The notes: generated by a model from the sequence alone, not told the origin. A stretch of DNA of 11,779 nucleotides from an uncultured Lachnospiraceae bacterium (GCA_910585965.1 CAJUHH010000030.1:1-11779), one strand, 5' to 3'; shown: positions 1 to 5,791, counted from the first letter of the stretch. Numbers and translations: made by a program.

Positions 1-166
1 TTTCTAAAATTGCCATCCATGGCAATTTTACCCTAGGTTTTCGACCATTTCATAAAGTGAAATTACTGATTGTATGCAACAGCAGAAAATCCCAGCCCAT
101 GCCAGGCCCGTTTCAGGCCGCTGCCGTTTTCTTTCCCGCTCCCCGCCTCTGCAAAAACTGATTTCC
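1..166 (-). repeat. Partial copy (copy A) of a palindromic intergenic repeat element
   Basis: Bases 1-54 are identical to the reverse complement of the centre of copy B (about 3097-3151). They include a 12-base inverted repeat (5-16 and 19-30) and the CCTAGG-TTTTCGACC segment. Bases 80-166 match one arm of copy B: the stretch CAGCAGAAAATCCCAGCCCA is shared, the middle is diverged, and the arm ends in a similar GCAAAAACTGATTTCC. Only one half of the element is visible because the window starts inside its core; the other arm, if present, lies upstream. Copy A has one ATTTCATAA-type subunit (about 47-62) where copy B has two. It lies just upstream of the promoter of the CNNM gene. No coding potential is supported here. 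Confidence 0.85.
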
Positions 167-187
167 CCGCCCAAAACATGAAATATC

Positions 188-216
188 TTGACACTCAACA
201 TGCAATATTGTAATAT
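188..216 (+). promoter_or_regulatory. Promoter of the CNNM-acetyltransferase pair
   Basis: TTGACA (188-193) and TAATAT (211-216) are separated by exactly 17 bases, close to the housekeeping sigma consensus. Transcription should start near 223, leaving a leader of about 50 bases before the TTG start at 274. The promoter lies just outside repeat copy A. Confidence 0.8.
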
Positions 217-273
217 TTCATATATGCTGGCAGCAGCAGTCAATGATTAAGCTACATAAGGAGTGAGAAAATT

Positions 274-1650
274 TTGGATACCACTGGTGTCATACAACTT
301 GTTACTATTTTAGTTTTAGTCGGTTTGTCGGCTTTTTTTTCTTCCGCAGAAACCGCCTTTACCACGGTGAACCGCGTACGCATGAAAGCCCTCGCGGATG
401 AAGGCAATTCACGCGCCGCCGCCGCCCTTACTGTCCTGGATCATTACAGTAAAATGTTAAGCACTATTCTGATCGGCAACAATATTGTCAATCTGACGGC
501 ATCCTCCCTGACTACCATCCTTGCGTCAAAAGTGTTCGGGAGCTATGCAGTAGGGATCGCCACCGGCATCCTGACTCTTACGATTCTTATTTTCGGGGAA
601 ATCATCCCGAAAAATACCGCCATGATTTATTCGGATAAAATATCATTAATATATGCCAAGATCATCCTTTTTCTTATGAAAATATTTACCCCTGTGGTCT
701 TTATTATCGACAAGCTCTCCATGGGCATTTCCCGGCTGCTGCATATCGACATGAGCAAAAAGGGAAGCCTGATGACGGAGAACGAGCTGAAAACCTATGT
801 GGATGTCAGCCATGAGGACGGCGTCATTGAATCCGAAGAAAGGGAAATCATTTATAATATTTTTGATTTCAGCGACGCGGTGGCCAAAGATATTATGATC
901 CCCCGCATCGACATGGTCAGCGTCAGCCTGGATATGGGCTATGAAGAAGTTCTTACTGTTTTTAAGGAATATATGTACACCAGGCTCCCTGTCTATGAGA
1001 ACGATAAGGATAATATTGTCGGCCTCATTAATATTAAGGATTTTATCCTGTTATCCGATAAAGAAAATTTCCAAGTGAAGAATATCCTCCGGGAAGCTTA
1101 TTATACTTATGAATTTAAGAAAACAGCCGATCTGATGATAGAAATGCGGGAAATTACTGCCAATGCAGCTTTCGTGTTAAACGAATACGGCGCGACGGTA
1201 GGCATGATCACCCTGGAAGACCTTCTGGAGGAAATCGTAGGCGAGATCCGGGACGAATACGATGCGGATGAGGAAGAGCTGATCCAGCAGATTGACGCGC
1301 ATACCTATCTTGTGGAAGGCGGCATGAAATTAGACGATATCAACGACGCGCTGGATATTTCCCTTCATTCCGAAGATTATGATTCCATCGGCGGCCTCAT
1401 CATCGAGCATCTGGACCGTCTCCCGGAAGCGGAGGAAACAATCATCACGGAAGACGGAATTACCTTGCAAGTAAAAGAAATCAGCCAGAACCGCATTAAA
1501 AAAGTATCCATGACCCTTCCCGAGGAAACCGGGGAAAGCTCCAGTGCGGAGGAAGAAACCGCAAGTGCCAAAAAAACCGGCGAAGACTTGGCTCTTTCTG
1601 CCGGGCAGGAAACAGACCATCCGTCTGACTCTCCAACAGAGGAAACATAA
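274..1650 (+). CDS. CNNM/HlyC-CorC family membrane protein with CBS domains
   Basis: This 458-residue protein has the standard architecture of the CNNM/CorC (older name hemolysin C) family, which is linked to Mg2+/Co2+ transport or efflux. A DUF21-type membrane domain covers about residues 1-185, with hydrophobic segments near 5-22, 61-78, 92-110 and 125-145 and the signature FGEIIPK at 107-113. A CBS pair covers about 205-325, beginning at DIMIPRIDM and ending with GATVGMITLEDLLEEIVGEI. A CorC/HlyC C-terminal domain spans about 338-415. The last 45 residues are an acidic Ser/Thr/Glu-rich tail, probably disordered. The start is TTG, supported by AAGGAG at 258-263 ten bases upstream and by the promoter at 188-216. 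The acetyltransferase follows after one base, so the two are probably cotranscribed. The old name hemolysin should not be read as toxicity. The transported ion is inferred from the family. Confidence 0.93.
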   Translation: MDTTGVIQLVTILVLVGLSAFFSSAETAFTTVNRVRMKALADEGNSRAAAALTVLDHYSKMLSTILIGNNIVNLTASSLTTILASKVFGSYAVGIATGILTLTILIFGEIIPKNTAMIYSDKISLIYAKIILFLMKIFTPVVFIIDKLSMGISRLLHIDMSKKGSLMTENELKTYVDVSHEDGVIESEEREIIYNIFDFSDAVAKDIMIPRIDMVSVSLDMGYEEVLTVFKEYMYTRLPVYENDKDNIVGLINIKDFILLSDKENFQVKNILREAYYTYEFKKTADLMIEMREITANAAFVLNEYGATVGMITLEDLLEEIVGEIRDEYDADEEELIQQIDAHTYLVEGGMKLDDINDALDISLHSEDYDSIGGLIIEHLDRLPEAEETIITEDGITLQVKEISQNRIKKVSMTLPEETGESSSAEEETASAKKTGEDLALSAGQETDHPSDSPTEET

Positions 1651-1651
1651 A

Positions 1652-2251
1652 TTGAACGAATTAGAAAAATGCATGGCGGGCGAATATTATAATTGCCATG
1701 ATAAGGTTTTTATTGGTTTTAAAGCCGCCGCCAGAAAACTCCTGGCAGAATATAATGCTCTCTCCTATGAACAAAAAGAAGAAAAGGCCGCCGTACTGAA
1801 ACAATTATTCGGCGGCATCGGAACAAATGTATCCGTTGCATCGCCGTTTATCTGCGATTACGGGCGGAATATTTTTCTAGGCAGCAACGTATCCGTCAAT
1901 ATGAACTGCACATTCGTGGACTGCAATACGATAACCATCGGAAATAATGTATTGCTCGCTTCCAATGTCCAGCTTTATACCGCGACCCATCCTGTAGATC
2001 TGGCGCAACGGCTTACGCCGGACTGGAAACCCGGCACAGAACAATATTTTTGCCGTACATATGCGTTACCGATCCGCATCGGTAACGGCTGTTGGCTCGG
2101 CGGAGGCGTCATTGTCCTTCCAGGCGTGACTATCGGAGATGGTTCCGTCATCGGCGCCGGCAGCGTTGTCACCAAAGATATCCCCGAAAATTCACTGGCC
2201 GTCGGAAACCCGTGTCGCGTCATCCGGGAAATCAATCAAACGAATATCTAA
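1652..2251 (+). CDS. Maltose/galactoside-type O-acetyltransferase (left-handed beta-helix)
   Basis: This 199-residue protein belongs to the LacA/Maa/NodL group of acetyl-CoA-dependent sugar O-acetyltransferases. The N-terminus fits the Mac domain: EKCMAGEYYN at 5-14, then an alpha-helical stretch to about residue 52. Hexapeptide repeats follow from about 60 to 190, with units such as ITIGNNVLLASNV and VTIGDGSVIGAGSVV. The likely catalytic histidine is H113 in TATHPVD, and the end AVGNPCRVI is typical. I chose TTG at 1652 because AGAGGA at 1638-1643 lies eight bases upstream and the resulting N-terminus matches the family. The open frame continues upstream into the CNNM gene, but that part is not family-like. 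ATG at 1673 is possible but would cut the Mac domain. It sits one base after the CNNM stop. The natural acceptor cannot be read from the sequence. Confidence 0.93.
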   Translation: MNELEKCMAGEYYNCHDKVFIGFKAAARKLLAEYNALSYEQKEEKAAVLKQLFGGIGTNVSVASPFICDYGRNIFLGSNVSVNMNCTFVDCNTITIGNNVLLASNVQLYTATHPVDLAQRLTPDWKPGTEQYFCRTYALPIRIGNGCWLGGGVIVLPGVTIGDGSVIGAGSVVTKDIPENSLAVGNPCRVIREINQTNI

Positions 2252-2895
2252 ACCAAATCCAAGATATCCAGCGGGTCGTCAGCAAATACTTTGCCGCCCG
2301 CTTTTTCCTGTTCTTCTCTTGTGCGGAACCCCCAGGCCACCGCAATACAGTCCATGCCTGTATTTTCCGCCGTAGCAATATCCACCTCGGAATCCCCCAC
2401 ATATACCGCCTCTTCCTTATCGATCCCAAGCTGGCGCAGAGCCTCTACCACCGTGTCTTTTGCCGGTTTTCTCCGTATGCCCTCCTTCTCCCCTATCGCT
2501 ATCTCAATGTACCCCTCAAAATAAAGCTTTCTCAGCTCCTGTACCGCCCCATAAAATTTATTGGAAACGACGGCCATCTGATACCCTCTTTTTTTCAGTT
2601 CCGACAATAATTCCATGATATGGGGATAAGGCGCTGTCTTATCGTTGCAGTGCAGCGCGTAATGCCCTTTAAAATCTTCAAAAACTCTGCCAAATTCCGA
2701 ATTTTCCTCCCCGCCCGGCACCGAGAGTTCCATCAGCCGCCGCACTCCGTTCCCGACAAAAGTCCTCACTTCCTCCAAGGAACGCAACGGCATTCCTGCA
2801 TTTCCCAGCGCATAATTTACACTGTCCTTCAAATCCTCCAGAGTATCCAACAATGTGCCGTCCAAGTCAAAAATAACCGCTTTATATTTTTTCAT
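2248..2895 (-). CDS. HAD-superfamily hydrolase, phosphoglycolate phosphatase-like
   Basis: This 215-residue cytosolic phosphatase has all four HAD motifs. Motif I is FDLDGTLLDT with nucleophile D10 and acid D12. Motif II is VVSNK with S111. Motif III is K143 in RRKPAKD. Motif IV is VGDSEVD with D168 and D172. The helical cap (about 16-85) with LEDLKDSVNYAL fits the Gph/PpaX subgroup, which acts on phosphoglycolate, pyrophosphate or similar small phosphates; the exact substrate is not readable. ATG at 2893-2895 is chosen because GGGAGG lies about five bases upstream and the DLDG motif falls at the usual position. An upstream extension of the frame into the repeat region is not protein-like. 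The stop codon overlaps that of the convergent acetyltransferase in the four bases CTAA, so the two messages would be antisense at their 3' ends unless terminated. Confidence 0.92.
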   Translation of the reverse strand: MKKYKAVIFDLDGTLLDTLEDLKDSVNYALGNAGMPLRSLEEVRTFVGNGVRRLMELSVPGGEENSEFGRVFEDFKGHYALHCNDKTAPYPHIMELLSELKKRGYQMAVVSNKFYGAVQELRKLYFEGYIEIAIGEKEGIRRKPAKDTVVEALRQLGIDKEEAVYVGDSEVDIATAENTGMDCIAVAWGFRTREEQEKAGGKVFADDPLDILDLV

Positions 2896-2928
2896 AAGCC
2901 CCTCCCTTTCCAATCTATGCTCCTTTGT

Positions 2929-2957
2929 ATTATGTACGATCAGCCTTAAAAATGCAA
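2929..2957 (-). promoter_or_regulatory. Putative promoter of the HAD phosphatase gene
   Basis: Read on the minus strand, TTGCAT (2952-2957) and CATAAT (2929-2934) are 17 bases apart. Each box differs from consensus by one or two bases. It lies between repeat copy B and the gene; the -35 box falls within the left copy of the possible target duplication. Confidence 0.5.
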
Positions 2958-2963
2958 GAATAT
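2952..2963 (+). repeat. Left flanking direct repeat of element copy B
   Basis: ATGCAAGAATAT here matches ATGCAGGAATAT at 3332-3343 in the same orientation at 11 of 12 bases. The two copies sit at the outer edges of the inverted repeat, as a target-site duplication would. The boundary with the arms overlaps by one or two bases, so the exact length is uncertain. Confidence 0.45.
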
Positions 2964-3121
2964 GAAAATCAATTTTTGCAGCCAGCATGGCGTGCCGGGG
3001 GAATCCAAACTATAGCTGCTGGAAAGCGGGTCTGGCATGGGCTGGGGTTTTCTGCTGTTGCATACAATCAGCTATTTCATTTATGAAATTTTTCACTTAT
3101 GAAATGGTCGAAAACCTAGGG

Positions 3122-3147
3122 TAAAATTGCCATGGATGGCAATTTTA
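3122..3147. repeat. Core palindromic hairpin of the element
   Basis: TAAAATTGCCAT and ATGGCAATTTTA are exact 12-base inverted repeats separated by two bases. The same structure occurs in copy A at 5-30. It is the best conserved part of the element. Confidence 0.85.
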
Positions 3148-3148
3148 G

Positions 3149-3176
3149 AAAAAAGGACACGGATGTCCTTTTTTTT
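3149..3176. terminator. Bidirectional terminator-like hairpin in the element core
   Basis: AAAAAAGGACA (3149-3159) pairs with TGTCCTTTTTT (3164-3174) around the loop CGGA, followed by a run of eight T. The A-run on the other side makes it work in either direction. The GC part of the stem is short (about five pairs), so terminator strength is uncertain. It could insulate the two divergent gene groups. Confidence 0.6.
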
Positions 3177-3331
3177 CGACCCGATCGGTTTGATTCCTTT
3201 TCCCATTTCATTAGTGAAATCTGATTGGAAGCTTCAGCAGAAAATCCCAGCCCATGCCAGACCCGCTTTCCAGCAGCTATAGTTTGGATTCCCCCGGCGT
3301 GCCATGCTGGCTGTAAAAATTGATTTCCATG

Positions 3332-3343
3332 ATGCAGGAATAT
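3332..3343 (+). repeat. Right flanking direct repeat of element copy B
   Basis: ATGCAGGAATAT here pairs with ATGCAAGAATAT at 2952-2963 (one mismatch) and is a candidate target-site duplication. Confidence 0.45.
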
Positions 3344-3349
3344 TCTTCG

Positions 3350-3378
3350 TTGAAAAAAACGAAAAAAGATGATAAAAT
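3350..3378 (+). promoter_or_regulatory. Promoter of the zinc-module protein and amidase genes
   Basis: TTGAAA (3350-3355) and TAAAAT (3373-3378) are 17 bases apart. A start of transcription near 3385 leaves a leader of about 32 bases before ATG 3417, and excludes an in-frame GTG at 3381. Confidence 0.75.
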
Positions 3379-3416
3379 AAGTGAAAATAAATCGTTGGAC
3401 ACTAAGGACAAAAATC

Positions 3417-3998
3417 ATGAAAATCATCAAACGTTTTTTCTATCTTATATTTGGAATTCTGCTGATCGGCGCTATATCGCTGACAGGTATCATGCTTTAT
3501 GCAGAGTATAGCGGCCGCCGCTTCCATCCCGGTTCGCTGGAGGAAATAACCGGGGAAAAGGAAGAGGACTCCCGGCTCGCTTATGATGAAGAGGGAAATA
3601 TCATAGAATTGCCAGGGAATTCGCAGCCCGCTTCTTCCGAAGGGGAATCCGAACCGGCCAATCCTATAGAAAGCAGCAGCCTTCCGGAAACCCCTGCTGA
3701 AAATACAATGGGTACAGACGTTTCTAATGTCGGGGATATGCCCGCTTCAGAGCCAGCGGAACCTTCCGGCACGGACAGTTCGGAATCCGCTCCTGCCGAA
3801 ACAGCTCCTGCTGCTGAACCGACATCCGATCCCAATGTTGAACAGCTGTATATTATGGATCTGGACACCGCGCTTTTCCATACGGCAGACTGTTCTGATG
3901 CTGCGGAAATCCCGGTTGACAAACGGTCCGAGCGGACTACTCTCCGAAATAAGATTCTGGATGCCGGTTATCAGCCCTGCGCCCATTGTAATCCATAG
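3417..3998 (+). CDS. Membrane-anchored protein with C-terminal Ada-like zinc-binding module
   Basis: This protein has 193 residues in three parts. Residues 1-6 are basic (MKIIKR) and about 7-28 form one hydrophobic membrane segment, which puts the rest outside the cell. Residues about 35-142 are low-complexity, rich in Ser, Pro, Glu and Ala, and look like a flexible wall-spanning linker. Residues about 144-193 form a compact module with H155-x3-C159 and C188-x2-C191 in GYQPCAHCNP. This resembles the Ada-type zinc module seen at the C-termini of several Firmicutes extracellular proteins, with His in place of the first Cys. ATG 3417 is chosen because AAGGAC lies seven bases upstream and the promoter fits. 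The amidase follows 78 bases downstream with no terminator between, so a linked envelope role is plausible. I cannot assign an activity; zinc binding is inferred from the motif. Confidence 0.85.
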   Translation: MKIIKRFFYLIFGILLIGAISLTGIMLYAEYSGRRFHPGSLEEITGEKEEDSRLAYDEEGNIIELPGNSQPASSEGESEPANPIESSSLPETPAENTMGTDVSNVGDMPASEPAEPSGTDSSESAPAETAPAAEPTSDPNVEQLYIMDLDTALFHTADCSDAAEIPVDKRSERTTLRNKILDAGYQPCAHCNP

Positions 3999-4032
3999 CC
4001 TTACAGAATTTATAGGAAATGCACCAATTCCC

Positions 4033-4070
4033 TGCTCCATCATAAAGTAAAATAAGTAACGATTGGAGCA
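4033..4070 (+). promoter_or_regulatory. Possible hairpin covering the amidase ribosome binding site
   Basis: TGCTCCA (4033-4039) is an exact complement of TGGAGCA (4064-4070), with a 24-base loop. The 3' strand contains the GGAG (4065-4068) that serves the amidase start eight bases downstream. The stem is only seven pairs, so any effect is speculative. Confidence 0.35.
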
Positions 4071-4076
4071 ATTCCT

Positions 4077-4607
4077 ATGGCATATACCATTGTTTTAGAT
4101 GCCGGGCATGGCGGAGCCAATCCCGGCGCTACTTATAACAGAAGACAGGAAAAAACAGATGCCCTCAACCTGACGCTGGCCGTCGGCCGCCTGTTGGAAA
4201 ACGCCGGGGTAAATGTAGTCTATACGAGGACATCGGATATCTACGACAGCCCGGCCCGCAAAGCGGAAAAAGCCAACGAATCGGGAGCCGATTATTTCGT
4301 ATCCATCCACCGCAATTCCAGCGTCTATCCCAACCAATATACGGGAATCGAGTCCCTTGTATACAACCGCTACGGCGATGCGGCCCGCATGGCAGAAAAT
4401 ATCAATGAAAATCTACAAGCTCTTGGTTTTATCAACCACGGAGTCAATGAACGAACCAACTTGGTCGTGCTGAACCGCACACAGATGCCCGCCCTTCTGA
4501 TTGAAGCGGGATTTATTAATAATGACAGCGATAACGCCTTATTTGACAATCGTTTTGATGAGCTTGCCCAGGCTATCGCAGACGGAATTTTAGACAGCTT
4601 GCCATAA
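4077..4607 (+). CDS. N-acetylmuramoyl-L-alanine amidase, Amidase_3 family
   Basis: This 176-residue protein is essentially one Amidase_3 catalytic domain, a zinc enzyme that cuts the bond between N-acetylmuramic acid and L-alanine in peptidoglycan. The expected residues are present: H11 in LDAGHGG, E25 in RRQEKTD, H78 in VSIHRN (zinc ligands) and catalytic E143 in LLIEAGF. The fold signature VVYTRTSD is at 47-54. There is no signal peptide, membrane segment or wall-binding repeat, unlike most secreted CwlD/AmiC-type enzymes. It may therefore be released by a non-classical route, act after lysis, or be a phage-derived endolysin-like domain. GGAG at 4065-4068 supports the start. It is the second gene after the membrane-anchored zinc-module protein, and a terminator stem begins within its last codons. 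Confidence 0.93.
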   Translation: MAYTIVLDAGHGGANPGATYNRRQEKTDALNLTLAVGRLLENAGVNVVYTRTSDIYDSPARKAEKANESGADYFVSIHRNSSVYPNQYTGIESLVYNRYGDAARMAENINENLQALGFINHGVNERTNLVVLNRTQMPALLIEAGFINNDSDNALFDNRFDELAQAIADGILDSLP

Positions 4608-4629
4608 TTTGCGGCAAGCTGTTATTTTT
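4594..4629 (+). terminator. Rho-independent terminator after the amidase
   Basis: ACAGCTTGCC (4594-4603) pairs with GGCAAGCTGT (4613-4622), a ten-base perfect stem with a nine-base loop, followed by TATTTTT. The stem starts inside the coding sequence (codons for the final D-S-L-P) and the loop holds the stop codon. On the minus strand the stem lacks a T-run, so it favours plus-strand termination. Confidence 0.85.
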
Positions 4630-4637
4630 GCCAGCCT

Positions 4638-5354
4638 TTATCCCTTCGCCCGGAAACTTCCTTCCAGGCTTCTGTCCTTCGCCAGCGTGCTATATTTCCC
4701 TTCCCGGTTGTAGGAATCCAGCAAAAAGCTGTTATCTCCCATACGGAAATCGGCATCGCTTTCTATAAGGGCGGCATCCGGCTTCTTTCTCTTTTTCAGG
4801 AACTGCCCTGCCTTTGCCGCCGCCTCCCCGAACTTCTGTAGAAATTTCCGTATCCCCCCTTGTTCTTTCTTCAGCCCCCCGTCTACAGCCCCTTCCACAT
4901 TCTTGACCTTTCTCTCCGATTCCTGCTCCTCTTCTTTTTTCTCCGTTTCCGGTTTCATCATTGCCGTGGCCACTGCGGCCAGAGCCATATCATCTGCCGC
5001 CGTCCTGTCTGTCGGAGATATAGCATTCGTGATTTCCCCTGCTTTTCCAGCTATCGCTGTTCCCATCCCTTTTCCTGCTTTTCCGGCAGGGCCATCCTGG
5101 CCGGGTGTTCCTTCCTCCCCCAACCTCCTCCAGAAATCAGAGGCTCTCGAAAACAGCCCCCGTAAGCCTCCTGTCAGCCGTTCCTGCAAGGAAAATGCTT
5201 CCCGCTCCTGCTTTAGCTGGGAATACGAAGTTTTGGCTCCCGTCCCCATTTTTTCTCCAACGTCCAATTTTGCTTCCCCGGACTCATGAAGGCACTTTGT
5301 CACCTCATGCTTATGGTAATGGCCGGAACCCACCTTTCCACTGCTGCCGATCAT
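4638..5354 (-). CDS. Hypothetical protein with short collagen-like Gly-X-Y stretch
   Basis: I do not recognise this 238-residue protein. It is hydrophilic and largely charged, with no signal peptide. Residues 79-96 are six consecutive Gly-X-Y triplets (GEE-GTP-GQD-GPA-GKA-GKG). Residues about 118-133 form a short Ala/Met-rich helix (DDMALAAVATAMMKP), followed by a Glu/Lys-rich segment (about 136-152) and a basic helix (166-191, ending FLKKRKKP). Much of it is probably disordered or coiled. ATG 5352-5354 is preceded by AGGAG eight bases upstream, and it overlaps the previous stop codon by ATGA, so it is translationally coupled to the 133-residue protein. It is the last gene of the hisS-aspS-phosphopantetheinyl transferase run, and converges on the amidase terminator. 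A role as a partner of the upstream small protein is an inference from coupling only. Confidence 0.78.
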   Translation of the reverse strand: MIGSSGKVGSGHYHKHEVTKCLHESGEAKLDVGEKMGTGAKTSYSQLKQEREAFSLQERLTGGLRGLFSRASDFWRRLGEEGTPGQDGPAGKAGKGMGTAIAGKAGEITNAISPTDRTAADDMALAAVATAMMKPETEKKEEEQESERKVKNVEGAVDGGLKKEQGGIRKFLQKFGEAAAKAGQFLKKRKKPDAALIESDADFRMGDNSFLLDSYNREGKYSTLAKDRSLEGSFRAKG

Positions 5355-5752
5355 AAATACTTCTCCTCTTTTTCTTTCGAAAAGCCAATGTCAATAAAGC
5401 TATGTTCCTGTAAAATTTTCAACCCGGCCAACGCATTTTCTTTCTCCCCTGCCAGTATGCCAAGCCGCTTTTTGTCTTTCGTTACCAGCATCAGAAAATG
5501 CATCTCCATATCGGCCCCTTTCCCTTTTTTCCCTGGAATGTCCCCCAGCCGCCTATATGCCCAGACAATATCCTCATAGCCTATGTACATCCATTTTTCC
5601 ATTCCTGGATAGAACAGAAAATACCTTCCATACCTCATGTTCCCCACTTTCCTCGCCCGGTTAAAATCCCTCCGGATTCCCCGCAGCTCCCGCCGCAGGC
5701 CAAATACATGCTCAAACCCATGAATACCCTTCATATCAATCGCTGCCCCCAA
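5351..5752 (-). CDS. Hypothetical small protein, possible PH-like fold
   Basis: This 133-residue protein is not one I can name. A basic N-terminal helix (FGLRRELRGIRRDFNRARKVG) is followed by alternating strands: GRYFLFYPGMEKWMYIGYEDIVWAYRRL, then EMHFLMLVTKDKKRLGILAG, then the helix KENALAGLKILQEH. That pattern, with aromatic strand ends and one C-terminal helix, resembles PH-like domains of small Firmicutes proteins, but this is a judgement by eye. No membrane segment or signal peptide is seen. The longest start is TTG at 5750-5752 with only a weak GGA upstream; ATG at 5732-5734 would give 127 residues and has no better site. It begins 39 bases after the phosphopantetheinyl transferase stop and its TGA overlaps the next ATG, so the two unknown genes are coupled. 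Confidence 0.78.
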   Translation of the reverse strand: MGAAIDMKGIHGFEHVFGLRRELRGIRRDFNRARKVGNMRYGRYFLFYPGMEKWMYIGYEDIVWAYRRLGDIPGKKGKGADMEMHFLMLVTKDKKRLGILAGEKENALAGLKILQEHSFIDIGFSKEKEEKYL

Positions 5753-5791
5753 CTTCTGTCCATTTCCCCGTAGCCCGCCTATGCCAAACCG

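Larger units (their letters stand above)
2962..3330 (+). repeat. Complete palindromic intergenic element (copy B)
   Basis: The left arm (2962-3057) and right arm (3235-3330) are both 96 bases and align as ungapped inverted repeats with 91 identities. The mismatches are five isolated or paired positions. The 177-base centre holds further nested symmetry: a 9-base pair GGTCGAAAA/TTTTCGACC (3106-3114 and 3173-3181), a 12-base inverted repeat (3122-3133 and 3136-3147) and a terminator-like hairpin (3149-3176). The 3' part of the left half is nearly identical to copy A in reverse orientation. No reading frame of convincing quality lies inside. It separates the divergent HAD and zinc-module genes. 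It looks like a MITE-like or structured-RNA element; I do not recognise a named family. Confidence 0.9.

Noticed and set aside
28..243. Minus-strand open frame of 71 codons in the left intergenic region
   Set aside because: It spans the repeat and the CNNM promoter, is low in protein-like features and is not repeated in the matching part of copy B.
1330..1674. Minus-strand open frame of 114 codons opposite the end of the CNNM gene
   Set aside because: Cysteine- and phenylalanine-rich translation without a ribosome binding site, antisense to a confirmed C-terminal domain.
3058..3088. Promoter inside the element (TTGCAT, then TTATGA or TATGAA)
   Set aside because: The -35 is fair and the spacing works, but the -10 is poor, so a transcript from the element is not supported by sequence alone.
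2962..3330. CRISPR array or insertion sequence
   Set aside because: There is no regular repeat-spacer pattern and no transposase frame. The repeats are two inverted arms, not direct repeats.
3116..3430. Minus-strand open frame crossing the element
   Set aside because: It runs through the hairpins and the plus-strand promoter. The translation is hydrophobic noise from T-runs, with no start site support.
4594..4640. Bidirectional terminator also serving the minus-strand unknown gene
   Set aside because: The stem is symmetrical, but on the minus strand it is followed by CTAAAATTCC, not a T-run, so termination in that direction is doubtful.
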